A stretch of 64,000 nt of DNA from Taenia hydatigena (GCA_036345935.2 JADWOT020000006.1:3537543-3601542); one strand, 5' to 3'; positions 49,060 to 62,810 are shown, counted from the stretch's first letter. The notes: generated by a model not told the origin, from the sequence alone. Made by a program: numbers and translations.

Positions 49060-50600
49060 CCAACCACCTTGCAGCAAGCCTGGCGACAGATTCTGCTTCT
49101 ACTTTGGCGCTTACTGTAAGTAGGTTGCTTTTGCACGTACAGTAGCCAGACAACTTGCTTTTGTTGCTCAGCCACCTATTTCGCTATCAAAAATCATAAA
49201 AGTTTTATTGCGGAAATCATTAACTTGGGTAGATCAGCGGACGTTCTGGAAAACGGGAGGACCGCGTCGTCCATTGTTGCGCAGTGTAGGCTGCTTAATC
49301 GATATGCATTCGAGCCATACAACGTCAATTAATGCCCCCAGGATAGAGAAAATTGGTGGCATTGGTACGCATTACCTGGTTAATGGCTGAGTTATAAAAC
49401 TAAGCTGAGCTTCTGCTTGGATGGCACTTTAAGAAAAGAAATGCCAGTCCAGCAGAAGGAGAATTTATTCGTTACGGACCTGTGATTTACCGACCGTCTC
49501 ACATCTTTTAGCCTTTATCTCGAACAAAGAGCATTTCGTTTTGTAGGCTGTAACACTTAAAATAGTTGCTTTTCGTCCTACTGGACAAACGCAAAATTCT
49601 TGTAGATTTATGGATCAAGTCTTCCAATTGACACCAAGTTGGACGATCTCCCTCTATATGTAATTCCTCCTAGCATACCGTAGAAAGTGATGGTTTCCTT
49701 GAAAAACGATTTCAAAACCGATGCCATAAAAGAGATGAGGATATTGAATTGGACTACCTGCTAGGCTTATTCGCGAGAGGTGATATCATAAGTGAAGTGC
49801 CGTTTAAACTTTACCTGTTGCCCAAAATTAATTAGGGTCCTTAAAGAGTTCTAAGGTCGACAAAAGTGTAACTGAAACCAGGTATCCCGAAGTTCTGGAA
49901 TGTTAGCTCAAAAATATGCGAGTTATAGATTACGTTTCCGCTAACGGACTAAACTAGATGAGGTATATGTCAACCGTTAAGATAAATTGTTTATAAAATC
50001 ATCCTCGGTATTCTGTCAATTACTTTCCTGACGAAGAGGAATCATTTCATTCTCGCTAACGATTAAGCAAATGTTTTTCAAAAGAGGTAAAAACAATTTC
50101 TGTTAAATCTAGTTGTCTTTAAAAATACGAAATTACGCTTTGTATACATTGGTGGTGGAGTTATTACACTAGGTCCCGTTATGGACTACTTTTCAAGCTA
50201 TTACTTTAAGAGTCTGTAATTATCAAAGCGTCATTCGTATCTAGAATTAAGGCTACACTGATAAGTTGCACAATTAATCTGAGGAATCACTTTGAAGACA
50301 TGAACAAACTAAGAGATGGTATTTACGATTCGTATCCAACCCACATCTCCCTTCTGTTTGTGAAGAAGCATTGGAAGGGGTATGTGCTGGTGGAGTGCTC
50401 GGCCTTCTAGAACATCAACATGCTACACATTCTCAGGGAGGTGCCACAATTTGTACAACTCAGACTACACAGGCGGTGTAGCAGAGTAAAAAGGACCACA
50501 TACTTTGAGTCACTCTCCTCCTCTCTTCGAGTATCATAAAACGCTGCAAACTAACATACTCATAACAAGAGCATGAATTATCCGATGCTCATTCACAGTA
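49060..50600 (+). repeat. Block R, copy 2
   Basis: Paralogue of 43850-45430. It directly follows block S copy 2, whereas S copy 1 is followed by Q. The start again resembles core C. No gene. Confidence 0.7.
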
Positions 50601-53600
50601 TGTTGTGAGTGAGAATGAGAGAACAGCCACTGCATTGGATCAAGCAGTGATACTACACAATACTGAGTTGTGTAGGAGAGGAGCCAGGGAAACACTATAA
50701 AGTAGTAGGAATCCGTAGATCCGACACTGGGTCTCCAAATAATCACCCCACCAGTACATACATGCCCATCTTCTGTTTACCTAAACCGCCTACCAAGGGA
50801 GTCGCAAATGTCACGTCTCTTAGTGTAGCATACTACATGTTCCGTGTGGGATTATTTTCGGCCTCATCCTCCTTCCTCTTATCCAACTCTACTTCCCCAC
50901 TTTTTGGGCCTATTCTCTGCATCATGTGAAATGAGTGTGTTTTTATCACAGGCTACGTCACACACCACATAGTGCATTCAGTTAATGGAGTGGCTGTGAT
51001 AAACTTAATCAGGTGTCTTAATCGGGGTAGGTTGAATTGCTTTTCTCTTATTTCTATCAAATCAAGAGCAGAAATCAGATCACGTCCATGTTGTTGGTGG
51101 AACGTGAAGCCAAAAGAGCCACATTGAGTTTGTGGAAATCCCTCTAAACACCAATATATAGTACACTTGGCTCGGCTGCGCATGAGTATTCACACTACAT
51201 ACGAAGAAGGTGAGATGGTACCATTTACTCATCCTGTATCTGTTGGAGCGTTTGAGAATGCATTTCACAGACTTGTCGTGTTATGAACCAAAAAAAATTA
51301 ACTAGAGTTTCAATATCGCGAGTAATCAATGTTTGCGGGGGAAATGTGAGGCTCTGGTTGCATTTTAACCTTTCAGTTAAAGCAAAAGGATAAAAATTTA
51401 AGTGTTTGATCAGTTATATGCACAAACTCCCTTTGCATAATGTATTAGTTATTTGTCCATAGTCTCTTCATAAATGTAGTTATAAGGACACTGAGACGAT
51501 TTGTATTAAGAATGCCCAAGTTCTACGAAAATTTTTTATACCCACGACTCAATTTTGACCAATGAGACCTCCAATAAAAGGCACTATTTTGTACCTCGCT
51601 AAGTAGCCTAACTGAGAAATGGTTTAAGGAGTACGTCCAGCTTATAAAGGGCTTTATAGTTCTTGACTTTGTTATGCGAGCATTTACAGACAGTTACGCA
51701 AAATTTGACAATTCTTAAAACAAACTTTGGTTACTCACCACGACGCCTCTTCTATTGCGAATAATCGAGAGTTCTTCTCCAATCCGGTTTCAGTGTCTGC
51801 ACTCATCGCATATATTCACCACTTCAGTAGCGATCACTGAGAGGTACTGAATCGTCAGCCTACGAACGAGGTTGCTGATTTGTGGTTAGTTGACGATGAG
51901 TTTATAAGCTTTCATAACCCAGAAAAATAAGTTTTCGTAAGCAGAAATTAACGTCTGCGACAGTTGTAGATGTCTCCTCACGATTAGCCCACGCAATGGT
52001 GGAAGTTTATGCCGTAACTCGTGCGTGGGTCGAGGCAATCCACTCCTCCACTCTGTCTTCTCATTATTCTCAGTCTCTACACTATGGTCAAACATCTATG
52101 GGGACAGTGAGCACTCAATGGGAAAAAGGCGAACCGCTTCATGCGTTATCAAATTCACGTTAGTCACAACAGAACCACACAATGAGCTGTTTAGAGCGCC
52201 TTCTTATTTCTCACGATCTGTTACGCAGTTTGCAGCATAATAATGTTTTATCTAAAAGATCTTTAGCGTTACAGTCTGTTAGTGGCAACGCAGTTCCCAT
52301 AGTCGGCAGTGTCGCATCGCGAATTGGCAACTTTTCTAAAATCTAAGCGACAACTGTTTGGAGAAATAAAAACTACCCAGTAAAGTAACCAAACCTTGTC
52401 TGATTTTCCGAGCTACACCGAAGACTTAACGACCATTCAATTGGCAATTTAGACTACCTTCGTTTGGAGAGTATTAAGCGCCACAATTGCAGGGCTTCAA
52501 ATAAGGGGGGTGTTTTAAGCGTCTTTTGACTGACGGAATTTGGCAGTCCGCTCATACGCGGTGCTCTCGTCCTTAGTGATGCGGTACATGTTCTCTCTCT
52601 AGCAATGCTGCACGATCTGCTTGGATGTGTCCGTGGAATGAAAAAGTGGAAGCGAAACCTCAAAATGCGGCTAGATTTCAACTAATACATTTGGCTGAAC
52701 ACCCAAAACATTTTAGAAGGAACTCTCTAATTAATGAGTGCTCCATCTTTACAAAAGTGCGAATAGCGGAAAGAAGAGGAGTAGTGCGATGCAATGCACT
52801 TCAGTCCTGTCTCCCACAACATAGTTAAGACCAACAATTATTTGCGTAGTAGAAATTCCTTTATGCACTCTACGCATTGGCTTTATTTCTTTGACCCTTT
52901 TTAAACAATACGTCTCTGCCGACAATGAGCTTCACAAGTGCAAGACGATCGACGGTATGACGAATACCCAGAATAGCTTTTGCTTCTTGAAACTCTCTTG
53001 CCAAGGCATATGAAACAGGTATGTTGCAGAATAGCGCACAAATTTAGCGTTGCATTGAATTCTAATTTGTCTGGATTCATAATGCTCTTTTGGTATCCAC
53101 CTACGCCACTGCGCTTCGTTTATTCCTTCAATTGCGATTGCCACCTTCTCAACGTAAATCCTGTTTGAAATTTAATTGACGTTATTGAGATCAGCCCACG
53201 TATGGAACCTATTATAAAATTACATAAGGACGAGTAAATTCGCTTGCATTCAACAGGACTCTGTAACCTCTATTATGATCGTTAATTTGCTCACTAACGA
53301 AGACCCATCGCCGTCTCCGCGCTTCTCCTGTCTGGGAAGTGATAAAGGGTTAAGGGAGAGAACTTGCCACTGGTTTGTTTACTTCTTATGCACCAGTATT
53401 TAAGCATCCAAAAGAATAATTTAGCAGATCTCTTTGATATCGAATATACAAAGGAAACACTAGAGTCTAAGCATTACCTAGGAAACGAGTCATCGCTACG
53501 TTTGTCATTTCAGGGGAGAGGACATTTTTTCTCTTCCTTGGAATTTTATGTACTTCGCCTAGGTGGTTAATCTGATGGTCTGAACCGTTTATTTTTGCAT

Positions 53601-54579
53601 ACTTTGTGTCATTTCGTAGAATAAGTAATTTTGAGATTGCTTCTCTTAAAGGTTAACGGATGAGTAACCTCTTGGCAATTAGTTGGCTCACCGTATACCA
53701 AAGTAAAAGTACTATGGTACTGCTGTGAAAACTAAATTTTGCCTTTGGTTATGAATGACGTTCTTATATCCGTGCTGAGTTTCGCAGTAGTTAGCACTGG
53801 TTGAACGATTCTCGGGAAAGGAAGATCTGATTCAGGCACAGAGATATTATAGAACTTTCCAGCTGCTTGATAAAATCTGATGATTACTCTGTTCAAATGG
53901 AATCCGTGCCCATCAATGCGGAGGAGATACAAGCGATCTCTAAACACGAAGCTCTATTAAGCTACCTCTAGCATTAGTGGATGATGATGCTTTGAGCTCG
54001 CCTTTCACATAGTCGTAAGCAACAAAATTAGAGCCCCGGCCAAGGAGGGATTAAATATGAAAATGGACTGTGCGTCGTCTTTTACATGTGTTTAAGTTTA
54101 AAAATCTGCTTTTTTTCACGATCTCTGATTTGATCATTCTTGATTAAAAAACAAATAAGTATCGCAGACTGGGGAGTGAAATTTTGTTGGATAGGCAAAA
54201 AAGGAGAGATTTCTTTAAACTATTGCATAAACATAGATGAGTATCTTATGGGTAACTCTAAGGTGCATAAATTAGAACTTTTCCCTCACTTTAATACTTT
54301 AATACGTCTGCCACAAACAACCGCTGCACACTAGTCAGTGCTTTACCGACAGAAAGGAGTCACGAATAAACTGCACTAGTCATTGAATTCTTAAGTGAGA
54401 ACGTATTTGATTACATTGCCACTTATCTTTCTTAGCTATTCTACTTTGCCTGGACTTTGCCCCTGCTTAAGAGCTGCAATCATAAAGGAAGAGTGCGTTG
54501 GCTGTCACGTATATTCATCGCTAGCCTGTTAATAATTGACAGAGTCTGCAATAGAGCCATAAGAAAAAGACTTTAAGCC
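50601..54579. other. Gene-free stretch, no repeat recognised
   Basis: Only chance-length frames (up to 76 codons). The minus-strand frame at 53732-53947 has a fairly protein-like composition, but it has no homologue I recognise and no clear splice sites. No RNA gene seen. Confidence 0.4.
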
Positions 54580-54900
54580 TTTTCCTCCTTGCCAACTTAT
54601 TTGTACTTTAGCACTGCCTACTTATGCATCTATCTGGGTTCCATCCAGCTGCATGTTCATTTAATTGATATCTTCATAAAGGCAGCGAAGATGGCTCCGT
54701 AGCGTACTTCACTTGGTGGCTCATTACCACGGTCAGTGATGCTCAAGTTAGCAATATTGTTTAAGCAGGAACGAGACTGGGGCCATAGTCAAAAGTAATC
54801 GCATTTCAAAGCTCTTTCTTAAGGGTCGTCAAAATATCAATCATGCATAGCACACGGCCATCTGCCGCCAAGTTGAGGTACAGCATTCAGGAAATTAGAG
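54580..54900 (+). repeat. Diverged repeat shared with 16.8-17.1 kb
   Basis: Counterpart of 16770-17100; anchors given there. Both copies lie outside the main block array. Confidence 0.45.
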
Positions 54901-57234
54901 ACAGGTGCCCCCTTTATGATTGGTTTTACCATTAGCTGTCACGATTGTTTCGTTCCGAGTCTTTGGTGATGTGGAGAAGCGACATAATCCTGGTTCAAAT
55001 TATACATTCCGGATTTACAGAAAGATTAGTTGAGGCCCCTTATCTGGCTCATATGCCTACCATCTAGTAGAAGCACAGTGGCGAGGTCTTAGATGCTCGC
55101 AAATCCTGTATTTTCAAGCGCCACTTTGCCACTTTGCCACTTTGCCAACTGTTTACTTGTTTCTAAAGCTGATGTTACTGGCTGCCGTTTCGTTCTCAAG
55201 GTTCTTTCCCGTTCCTTTTCCCAATCACCTATTTGTGAATAGGAATGAAGTTGAAAAAAATGAAAAATTAACAATAAAATTTTGTTAAAAACTAACACGC
55301 GTTAGAGCTAGTACATCTGGGCAGCAGAACTACAATTACATAATAAAGGCGGGTGGTAATACATCACAAATCAAATCCTCCTGCCATCTAGCCGATTGCG
55401 TAAACTTATGGAACTTTAGGCGGCAAAATTTTGAACACAGGATTTAATTCTGAATTTTGAAAATGCAATGCGTTTGTTTGGATGTGCTTTTTTGGCTTAA
55501 GCTTGGCAGTAAATATGAACCTTGTGACGGATTGGATCCCGTAGGACCCCGATGATGAGAAAGCATGGACTGAACATGTTTAATAGTGGTAGCCATACCC
55601 CCTTATTTGTCTCCACACCACCAAAGCGTTTTTCACGTCCATCTCGTCTACTCGTTCCATAGTTATGGAGTCTACTGCATCTAAGTTGCTAATTTTTCCC
55701 AATAACGCTTGCTGTAGCAGGTAGCTCCTTGTTGCTTACTTGCTAAAGTAGTTACAGTCCTTTCCACCGTGCCAATCCACAGGCTCAGTTTGGATAATCA
55801 AAAGTTCTTCCACTCTTTCAAAACGCATATTTGAGTTAGTACGTGAATCCCGTGGGATGTGGCACAGTGAATTGAGTCTAATTGCCCCTATTCATTGTTA
55901 GTATAATCCATCATGTCTCTACATACAAATGATTGTGCACAACCTAAAAACAGATTAAATAAAATTGCCCTTGACAGTCGTATTAAACAACTAAAGCCGA
56001 CCCGCGACTTCTGGCTTTCTGTTCGGCTCTTGGTTTTTGTCCACCACCTTACCTCCGCTAAATAACATGGCCTGCAAAACATAATCACTGTAGACCAGAC
56101 CTTCAGTACTTCAGCAATGCATTGTTTGTCTCATTATTATTCCTTCCCAACATCAAGAAACTGTGGGACGCGGCACTGACGTAGCGAAAATAAAACTCAA
56201 TCCCAAAAGACAAATAGTCCTAAATCCAGCGCTGAGTGTTAAATCTCAAAGCGACGGATGAATTCCGTGTGCCGCGAATGGACGAGTCTGTGACGGGCTA
56301 TAACAGAAAAGTAAAAAAACCCAACAGATTTCGACAAATACTCTAGCTCTATGTTCGCAGGAATGCTCTTGCCCACTTGAGTGGTGTTAAGAGTTTCCGG
56401 ACTCCATCAAAATATTTCGCTATGGAACTGTCTGTGACGCCTTTACGAAGATTCTAATCGAGTGAATGTGAGTGCACAAAGTGGAAAGAAGAAAATAGAT
56501 TCAAAGCCCTCTTTCCATGAATCAACTTTATTCTATGTCCTCGGGCCAGTTTTCCTGCAAATACCGATAGGCATAGGGGATTTTCAATAAATTATATCAC
56601 CTTATACAATATTCAAGCAGAATCAAGCCTCAGATTTAGTAAAATCGCCAAGAGGAACAGTGGCGCTTTAACCAAATGCTTTCTTAATTGAATGCAAAAT
56701 TAATTGCTGAAGCGGATGGTTTGTGAGTTTTCTCTTGCACTACCGACTATATTTTCATGACCGAGGCAAAAGATCGACCAAAGCAATGGTCCAAGTTAGA
56801 GAGAATATTAGAAGAAGAGGTCTGACTTTCCGCTCAGGCTTTGTGCGTCTTCTAGTCAACATGGGCCCAGGACTCTGCTAGTAGCCCTCTCAGCCCTTTC
56901 TTACACCAACATTGCAAAGCTCTGTTTCAGTAAACATTCGAAGCGGTGCAACAATTAATATTTATAGCTAATTTATAAAGGATCTTCGGTTCCCGCGGAA
57001 GCTTTGGTTCATCATAAGTTAATTGGACATACACTTTCCTTTTTTGATAGAAACATGAGCATTAAAAACCAGTGCTGTAATTATATTGTGACAACTGATA
57101 TTAAACTACTTCCACCCAGCGTATTTGTTTAAAAGTCTTCGATTTTTTAGCACTAAAATCGTGATGATCCGATTGAATGCATGCCAGTGCAATGCGTCTA
57201 TAATCCGGATCTTCAAGAAATCCGCTATCCTCAC
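54901..57234. other. Gene-free stretch with one short tandem
   Basis: The only structure seen is an 8-bp unit GCCACTTT repeated three times plus GCCA at 55120-55147. Frames are at most 69 codons. Confidence 0.45.
55120..55147. repeat. 8-bp minisatellite (GCCACTTT)3
   Basis: Three perfect copies of GCCACTTT followed by GCCA. Confidence 0.9.
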
Positions 57235-57965
57235 AACTAATTTGCGTACGCACACACACGCACTCAACGATTTTACTTAATCAAAAAATTCTACCACTGC
57301 ATTCACCTGTCAAAATGCCAAAGGTGTCCAACTCGATGATATCAAATAAACAAAATCGTGTCTTTTTAAACTGCCTAGGTGATGAGGGAGGGAAATGACG
57401 TCTAAAATAGCTGTCATCTTCGTAAGCGCATTTTCGCAATATTTGGTACAAAAAGTCACAGATGTTTACTCCTCCAAAGTTAATTTGCAAAGTAAACAAT
57501 CATTATTTCATTTTTTCAGCTATTACCTCCATTTCACTGGGCTGGGCGTTCAAAACTCCTTCGAATGGTGCCAATGCTTGATAGACCTGTTTAGCAGGCT
57601 TTTTCGAACCATTAAATATGCAAACTCCTGATTACATTCATTGCATTCTCTTCACGAAATGCAGATTACTCTTGACACACGCACGCACACACAGATTTAC
57701 AGGGCAGAGATGGCGCCCACATCAAAGCTTATCGTTGTTGCGTCATTTGTTTAGATGTTTGACTTCTCAAAATGGATACCCACCCAGCCACATAAACAGG
57801 CACACCCACACATAACTTCTATAGATATGATCAGAGCTGAGTGCTTAATCCTATGAGTTATTATTTCCCGTCATTGTTTTTACTTTGTTTTCAACGACAA
57901 CCTTATCACTCATTCTTCCACAACCCTTTGCCATGCACTATTGGTTAGTTGAAGAGCATGTAACG
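57235..57965 (-). repeat. Inverted-pair block, right copy, with CA tracts
   Basis: The reverse complement aligns with 15250-16085. CA tracts at 57246-57261, 57677-57693 and about 57794-57812 occupy the same relative positions as the GT tracts of the left copy. Confidence 0.72.
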
Positions 57966-60900
57966 AATTGAGGCTGGGATTAATCCACACCTATTACAGC
58001 TTGAAAGTACAAGAAAAAACTGTATTACTGTTCAATTCAGAGGCAATCATAGCTAAAGAACCAGTCACACATAACACGTTTCCAAAAAGATCCAAACCCC
58101 AAGACTAGTATCCCACTGCATTCCTCTCATTACCACCATCCCTGCTCCATAAATTGATCTTTCTATAATTGATAGTTGTTACTGTTTCCTAACAGATAGC
58201 CGCCAAGACGATCGGGTAGACAATCAGAGAACAAAAGCGCGAAGGATTTTAGGGGCGGTCAGGTTGCTTGCTAACTTCCAAGGGCAAAATATTCAAGAAA
58301 TCAGTAATTTGAAAGGCTCATGTAACGATGTTGATCCCATTGACAAACACTACGACTGCTACATTCAGATTTCCATTTTTTGAACCATCACTTGACGCCG
58401 TCCTGTAAATCCACCATGGCCTTGCCAAAATCGCAAAGCCGCTCACTTAATTGAAATTTTTTACCGTCTCTTCGGTTATCACCACCGATAAATCGGTCAC
58501 ATAGGAAACTTTTGCTGCTCCGATTGTAACGAAACTCTCCCGGAAGTTAATAGTCTGCAGCCACAATAGCGAGGTTTGAGAAATTGTGAGTTGTGATTAT
58601 ATCTTTTATCTGCTTCACTTATTTTTGAAGTCATAAGAAAGAAATCGCAGCAAGCACTTGGCATTTGTTTGCGAGATGATCTACTAAATTAACCTAAGGT
58701 ATCAACAAGCAGGAGATAAAGTTTATTTAGACCGTTGACTGCAAGTAACTCGACAAATACTATTTAAGCATCGATGCTTACAGTACTGATTTTTTACCCA
58801 AATAGCACACTTCGGGCCTCATTTTCCATTGGCAATAGGGATTATTGTACATCGGCAGAGGAGATGACACATTACAGAAGTATTTATAGCCAATTGGTGC
58901 CATTAATTAGAATCCTCAACCATAAGAAACTCAGTGATTGAATTCCAGTGTAATCAGAAGCCTTCCAAGTCCGTCCTCGGTCATGTCAATAATTTGGTGC
59001 TACCTTCGCCACATTTGTGAAATGCTTCTGTATCAGCACTGACAAGCATAGGGCTCTAGTGCGGTTTAAAAGCAAGTCACCATAATTAACTACTGCCCAT
59101 ACAAAAGCCGTACTTGCCTTTTATTTGGCTTTAACACACAATCTGGTTCAGTGATTTTTGAAAAAACAAGGACACCAACTTCATCAAAGAGTGTCAAACG
59201 GGCATTGAATGAGGGAAGTCAATAAAAAATCCTTCAGAAAGTTCAAATTAGGATGGACAGCTTGCTGCTCAACGAATGGGAAGTAAGACCTTTGACAAAT
59301 TGATCGTATGAGTTGATAAATTGGTCAGCCTAGTCTCATTTTATATTTCACCACAGGAAGATTCTTGACCAATGCGATTGCCTCCACACAGATGACCTCG
59401 AAATTCCCATTAATAAGTTCGGGTTAATATGATGGACCAACAACAGAGACCTGAATAGCCTTCATGTCTTTCAATTCGCATCCAATAAGACGGGTCTTTT
59501 TGGATGCTGATTCACTATTCTTGCCAGCTCGTATAATTTTATAGTAAAATTCAACAATATAGCCGATTACGCTTTTTAAATCCTTGGCGATTCGGGCATT
59601 TTTGCTACTAATATCGAATCACCTAACCTCAATCCACTGCTCTAAAAATTCCTTGCTAATGCTAGGCGATAGTGGCATCAGAGATGTGGCACTCTTCCCT
59701 AGAATCATCTTTAAACACTGACTAAATTGAAACTTACAAATTTTACAATTATTAATTTAAGGAGAATAGTCTGTTTGGATTTTTAACTACCCATTTGATG
59801 CGCCCAAAGTCTTGCGGCAGGATGACAGCCATTTCTCTAGCATTTTACCCATCGAGACAGAGTTAGCTGTACCTGCAATGTGATAATAATAAGCTGGACT
59901 CTTAAAAAAGTGAGGTTGTGTTGTCAACTAAGAAAAAATAGTGCTTTAAATCTTGCACAAAAGCCATCTTAGGCCTTTTAACATGTGAAATAGCACAAAG
60001 GTACGATCACAGCCAATCGCATTGAGCCATATGTATTTTTAATGAAATTTGTTCTTAAAAACTCACTTTGCTATAGCACGAATTCCTATAATATATCATG
60101 TCGGGAAATTGTGAGAGAACTTCGCTGGAGGATGCATTCATATAATGTCCAGTGGATTCCTCTTGAGAAAGTAGACGAACACTATTTTTACATAAAATGC
60201 ATGGATCCTGTTCGTTGGGAAGAAGAATAAATTAAATTCCTGCATTCCTTACTATTGTAATTGAAAGAGCCAGCATCAGCGTGGGATAGGGCTGCTGTAG
60301 TACAAGTTGTTCTGTGAGATGATAAAAAGGTTCTATTTTAGTGAATTTTCATTTCAAAATAAGCTTTTTTCGTCCTTTACATTGTAAACTAGTCCATCCG
60401 TAAAATTTGGAATTTCTTTCTGTTAGCGGCTTGCTAGAGCATAACAGAGAGACAACAAATTCGAATAGGACCTAATGAATACATTTTATTTTCGTGGTGA
60501 AGTGATAGGTGCCAGTTAATGTGAGCAAGTTGAAGGGCATTTACATGCCTTATCCCGCTTCCACAGGCCACTGTAGTTGTTAACGTCATTGTGAAAGTCA
60601 TCATGGAAAATTGCTTAACATCAGAATGCACCACCTGGTGGCTTATCGTGAGACTGGGACAGAATCTTATTGGTGATATATAGAAGGACTAAACGGCCAT
60701 GTCGTCAAGCAGAGTAAAAAACACTCACATTTTCGCACACGCCTCCTTTCTTTTGATCCTCGATTACGTCGGTCGCAGGATCGGTGCTGGAAGAAAAGTA
60801 CTCACGGGCCAACCACCATAGTAATCGGATTCGCGTGCGATTGAGGCGATGAATGATCGCAGCGTCACTGAATCCCCTTCACAAATCCATACCATCTGAA

Positions 60901-61461
60901 AATTTTGTCCTGTTTACGTACTGCATCAGTAAGACATCACCTTCGTTCCAGGCTGGGTTAAGAACGCCGGCCTAAATTCAAAGCGGTTTAATAAGGAGGG
61001 GTCTATAATAGACTTCTCGCCTATTCCTCGTTACTAACTTGTTTTTATTTAAATGCTATATTGACACGTATATACCTGGATTCTCTTTAGTTAGCAGAGA
61101 AGTGCATGAGGTCTTGTGTGCTTACTTATTGACGGAATCAGCTCCGTAATGAACATTTTAGGTTGATCCCTATGAGAAAGAGAGCTAAGTTGATATCAAG
61201 GATGGATGTCATTTTTAGAAGTCTTTGCAAATCTTCTCATCCACAGATTAAATGATAGAAGCTAGCATAGTTGTCCGTTTGGTAAGAATTTACTTCCTAC
61301 GGGAGCCAGTGTAGCAATCTAAGGCTTCTCAGAAGTCAAAGCAGGCACTGAGCTAAGCATAAAAATACAATGTTTACGTATAGAGCGTTTGAGAGGCTTC
61401 TGACACCGCCCATAGACCATGTCTATGGAACTAAACTAAAGAAGCTTTAAGTAAACTTAAG
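57966..61461. other. Gene-free stretch, no repeat recognised
   Basis: The plus-strand frame 60042-60230 (62 codons, acidic C-terminus) is protein-like in composition but has no homologue I recognise. No RNA gene or confident repeat match was seen. Confidence 0.4.
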
Positions 61462-61631
61462 TGTTCTGATTACCGGTTTCGGTTCCGATCACTGAGGTGG
61501 CCATACTGCTCTAGCAGCGTGAGTTGGCCTCCGGTCTATGCCAGCAGCCCATTCCTTCTTTTTTTGAACATATGTATTGTGCCCTAGTATTATACCTTCT
61601 TTTGCCTTCAAGGGAGTCTCGGGACGCTACA
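61462..61631 (+). repeat. 5' LTR of TRIM copy 2
   Basis: 170 bp. The start is eroded (TGTTCTGATTACCGG in place of the longer TGTAATACTTTG start). The middle GGTGGCCATACTGCTCTAGC and the hallmark CTTCTTTTGCCTTCAAGGGA are clear. Confidence 0.68.
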
Positions 61632-62166
61632 TTGGTGGCAATAGGAAGCGGACCCAAATTTATAGGATTTCTATCCCAACCTATATCTCTTGTGACAAAC
61701 TGTAGCAGTGCGAAAGAAGTGCATGTGCTACGGATGGTAGAATCTCTGACATTCCATAACAGAAGGGCTGAGATCGATATCTGACTTAGGTATCTACCCC
61801 GTCCCCGTTTCTGCAAGAATGCTATTAACAGATGAGGCAACACTAGCCGTGAGCCACCTGGAAACATTTCGTTGCGGAGATTCCCCAAACACACCTGCTT
61901 AAGAAGACCGGTGTTCTAACGCCCTCTACAGGCACGCTAATGCTCGACAGAGCCTCCTACTCTGAATTCAGTTTCCAGACCGGAGGGAATTCCAAGCCTA
62001 GCCGAACTGCTAAGAGGAGTCAGTGACTTTGTTTTCAAGCATTGTCTCAGTTGCATAAAATTTCGGCACCTGGCGCGATCATCTCGTGGGTGCTTTTTTT
62101 AGCACTGATTGCGTTGTGATGGCTGGCGCGGGAGGCCTACCAAGAGGAGCTTCGGGGAGAAGGCTA

Positions 62167-62294
62167 TGTAATACTTTGTTTGTTCTGACTGTCGGTTTCG
62201 ATTTCAGCCTCTAAGATGGCCACATTGCACAAGCAGCTCTATTCCCTCGGCATTATGCCTTCTATTGACTTAAAGGAGGTCTCGGGACGCTACA
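62167..62294 (+). repeat. 3' LTR of TRIM copy 2, internally deleted
   Basis: Has intact TGTA and TACA ends but lacks about 60 bp between the GATGGCCACATTGC word and the CATTATGCCTTCT word. The deletion differs in position from that in the 3' LTR of copy 1. Confidence 0.68.
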
Positions 62295-62439
62295 AAAATT
62301 GTTTTATGATCTCGAGCGCTTACCTAAGATATGCCTTTTTAAAAAATTAATGAAGACCCATTTATTTTCATTTTATGGGCTAAATCAAATTTACCAGGGC
62401 TGTTAATTCGGTTTAAAAAGGAAAACTGCACCCGCCTTA

Positions 62440-62810
62440 TTTTTTGCAAAATTCTCACCTTTTGGCAAGCTTAATGCATAGCAACTTAACACTTAGGGAA
62501 GAATCATGGAAGAAAGCAAAAGTTGTATGCGATTATTATTTTTTCGAGGTAAGGAGACAGTAACTATTTTGTTGTTCAAAATTCACGCTTCACTAAATAC
62601 AATCACTCAACCCCGGACAGCTTCAATTCGACTGTTTTAATGAATATGAAATGCTGCCACCATCACATTCGTCTGCTTGAGTGGTTGAGGAAAAGGCAGT
62701 CACACGGACGCGCCACTAACCTCCTACCTTTCTCTTTATGGAGGGACAATCATATCTAACGAAGCAGCTAGCTGGGCAAATAACTTACCTGTCATAAAAT
62801 AGCATCAAGG
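62440..62810 (+). repeat. Block E, copy 4
   Basis: Isolated from the main array. CATGGAAGAAAGCAAAAGTT near 62506 pairs with CGTGGAAGAAAGTTGATGGT near 31228. CATTCGTCTGCTTGAGTGGT near 62667 pairs with CACTCTTCTGCTTAAGCAGT near 31386. It is followed near 62940 by GATCGACCATTCAGTTTGCT, a word also found in core C near 25704. Confidence 0.58.

Larger units (their letters stand above)
61462..62294 (+). mobile_element. TRIM-like LTR element, copy 2
   Basis: Same architecture as 5881-6765. The 5' LTR (61462-61631) ends GGGACGCTACA. One base on, TGGTGGCAATAGG (from 61633) is a PBS candidate. The internal region matches copy 1, including AGAAGGGCTGAGATCG near 61761 and CACTGATTGCGTTGTGATGG near 62103. 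A purine run GGGGAGAAGG (62154-62163) and CTA precede the 3' LTR (62167-62294), which starts TGTAATACTTTGTTTG and ends GGGACGCTACA. The longest internal frame (minus, 61511-61894, 127 codons) is antisense to the element and not shared with copy 1, so it is not credited. No target-site duplication is evident (TTAAG before, AAAAT after). Confidence 0.72.

Noticed and set aside
53732..53950. Minus-strand frame of about 71 codons that reads like a protein
   Set aside because: It begins at GTG after a stop, with no convincing splice sites and no known domain, so it was not listed as a gene.
56835..56905. Possible further LTR fragment (GGGCCCAGGACTCTGCTAGTAGCCC)
   Set aside because: Only the GC-rich middle resembles the LTR, and neither end nor the CTTCTTTTGCC hallmark is present.
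60042..60230. 62-codon plus-strand frame with a charged C-terminus, possibly a last exon after an AG near 60076
   Set aside because: The composition is suggestive, but there is no recognised homologue, no supported upstream exon and no paralogue to test selection.
61511..61894. 127-codon minus-strand frame
   Set aside because: It lies antisense across the LTR and internal region of a TRIM copy, and the frame is not conserved in the other copies.
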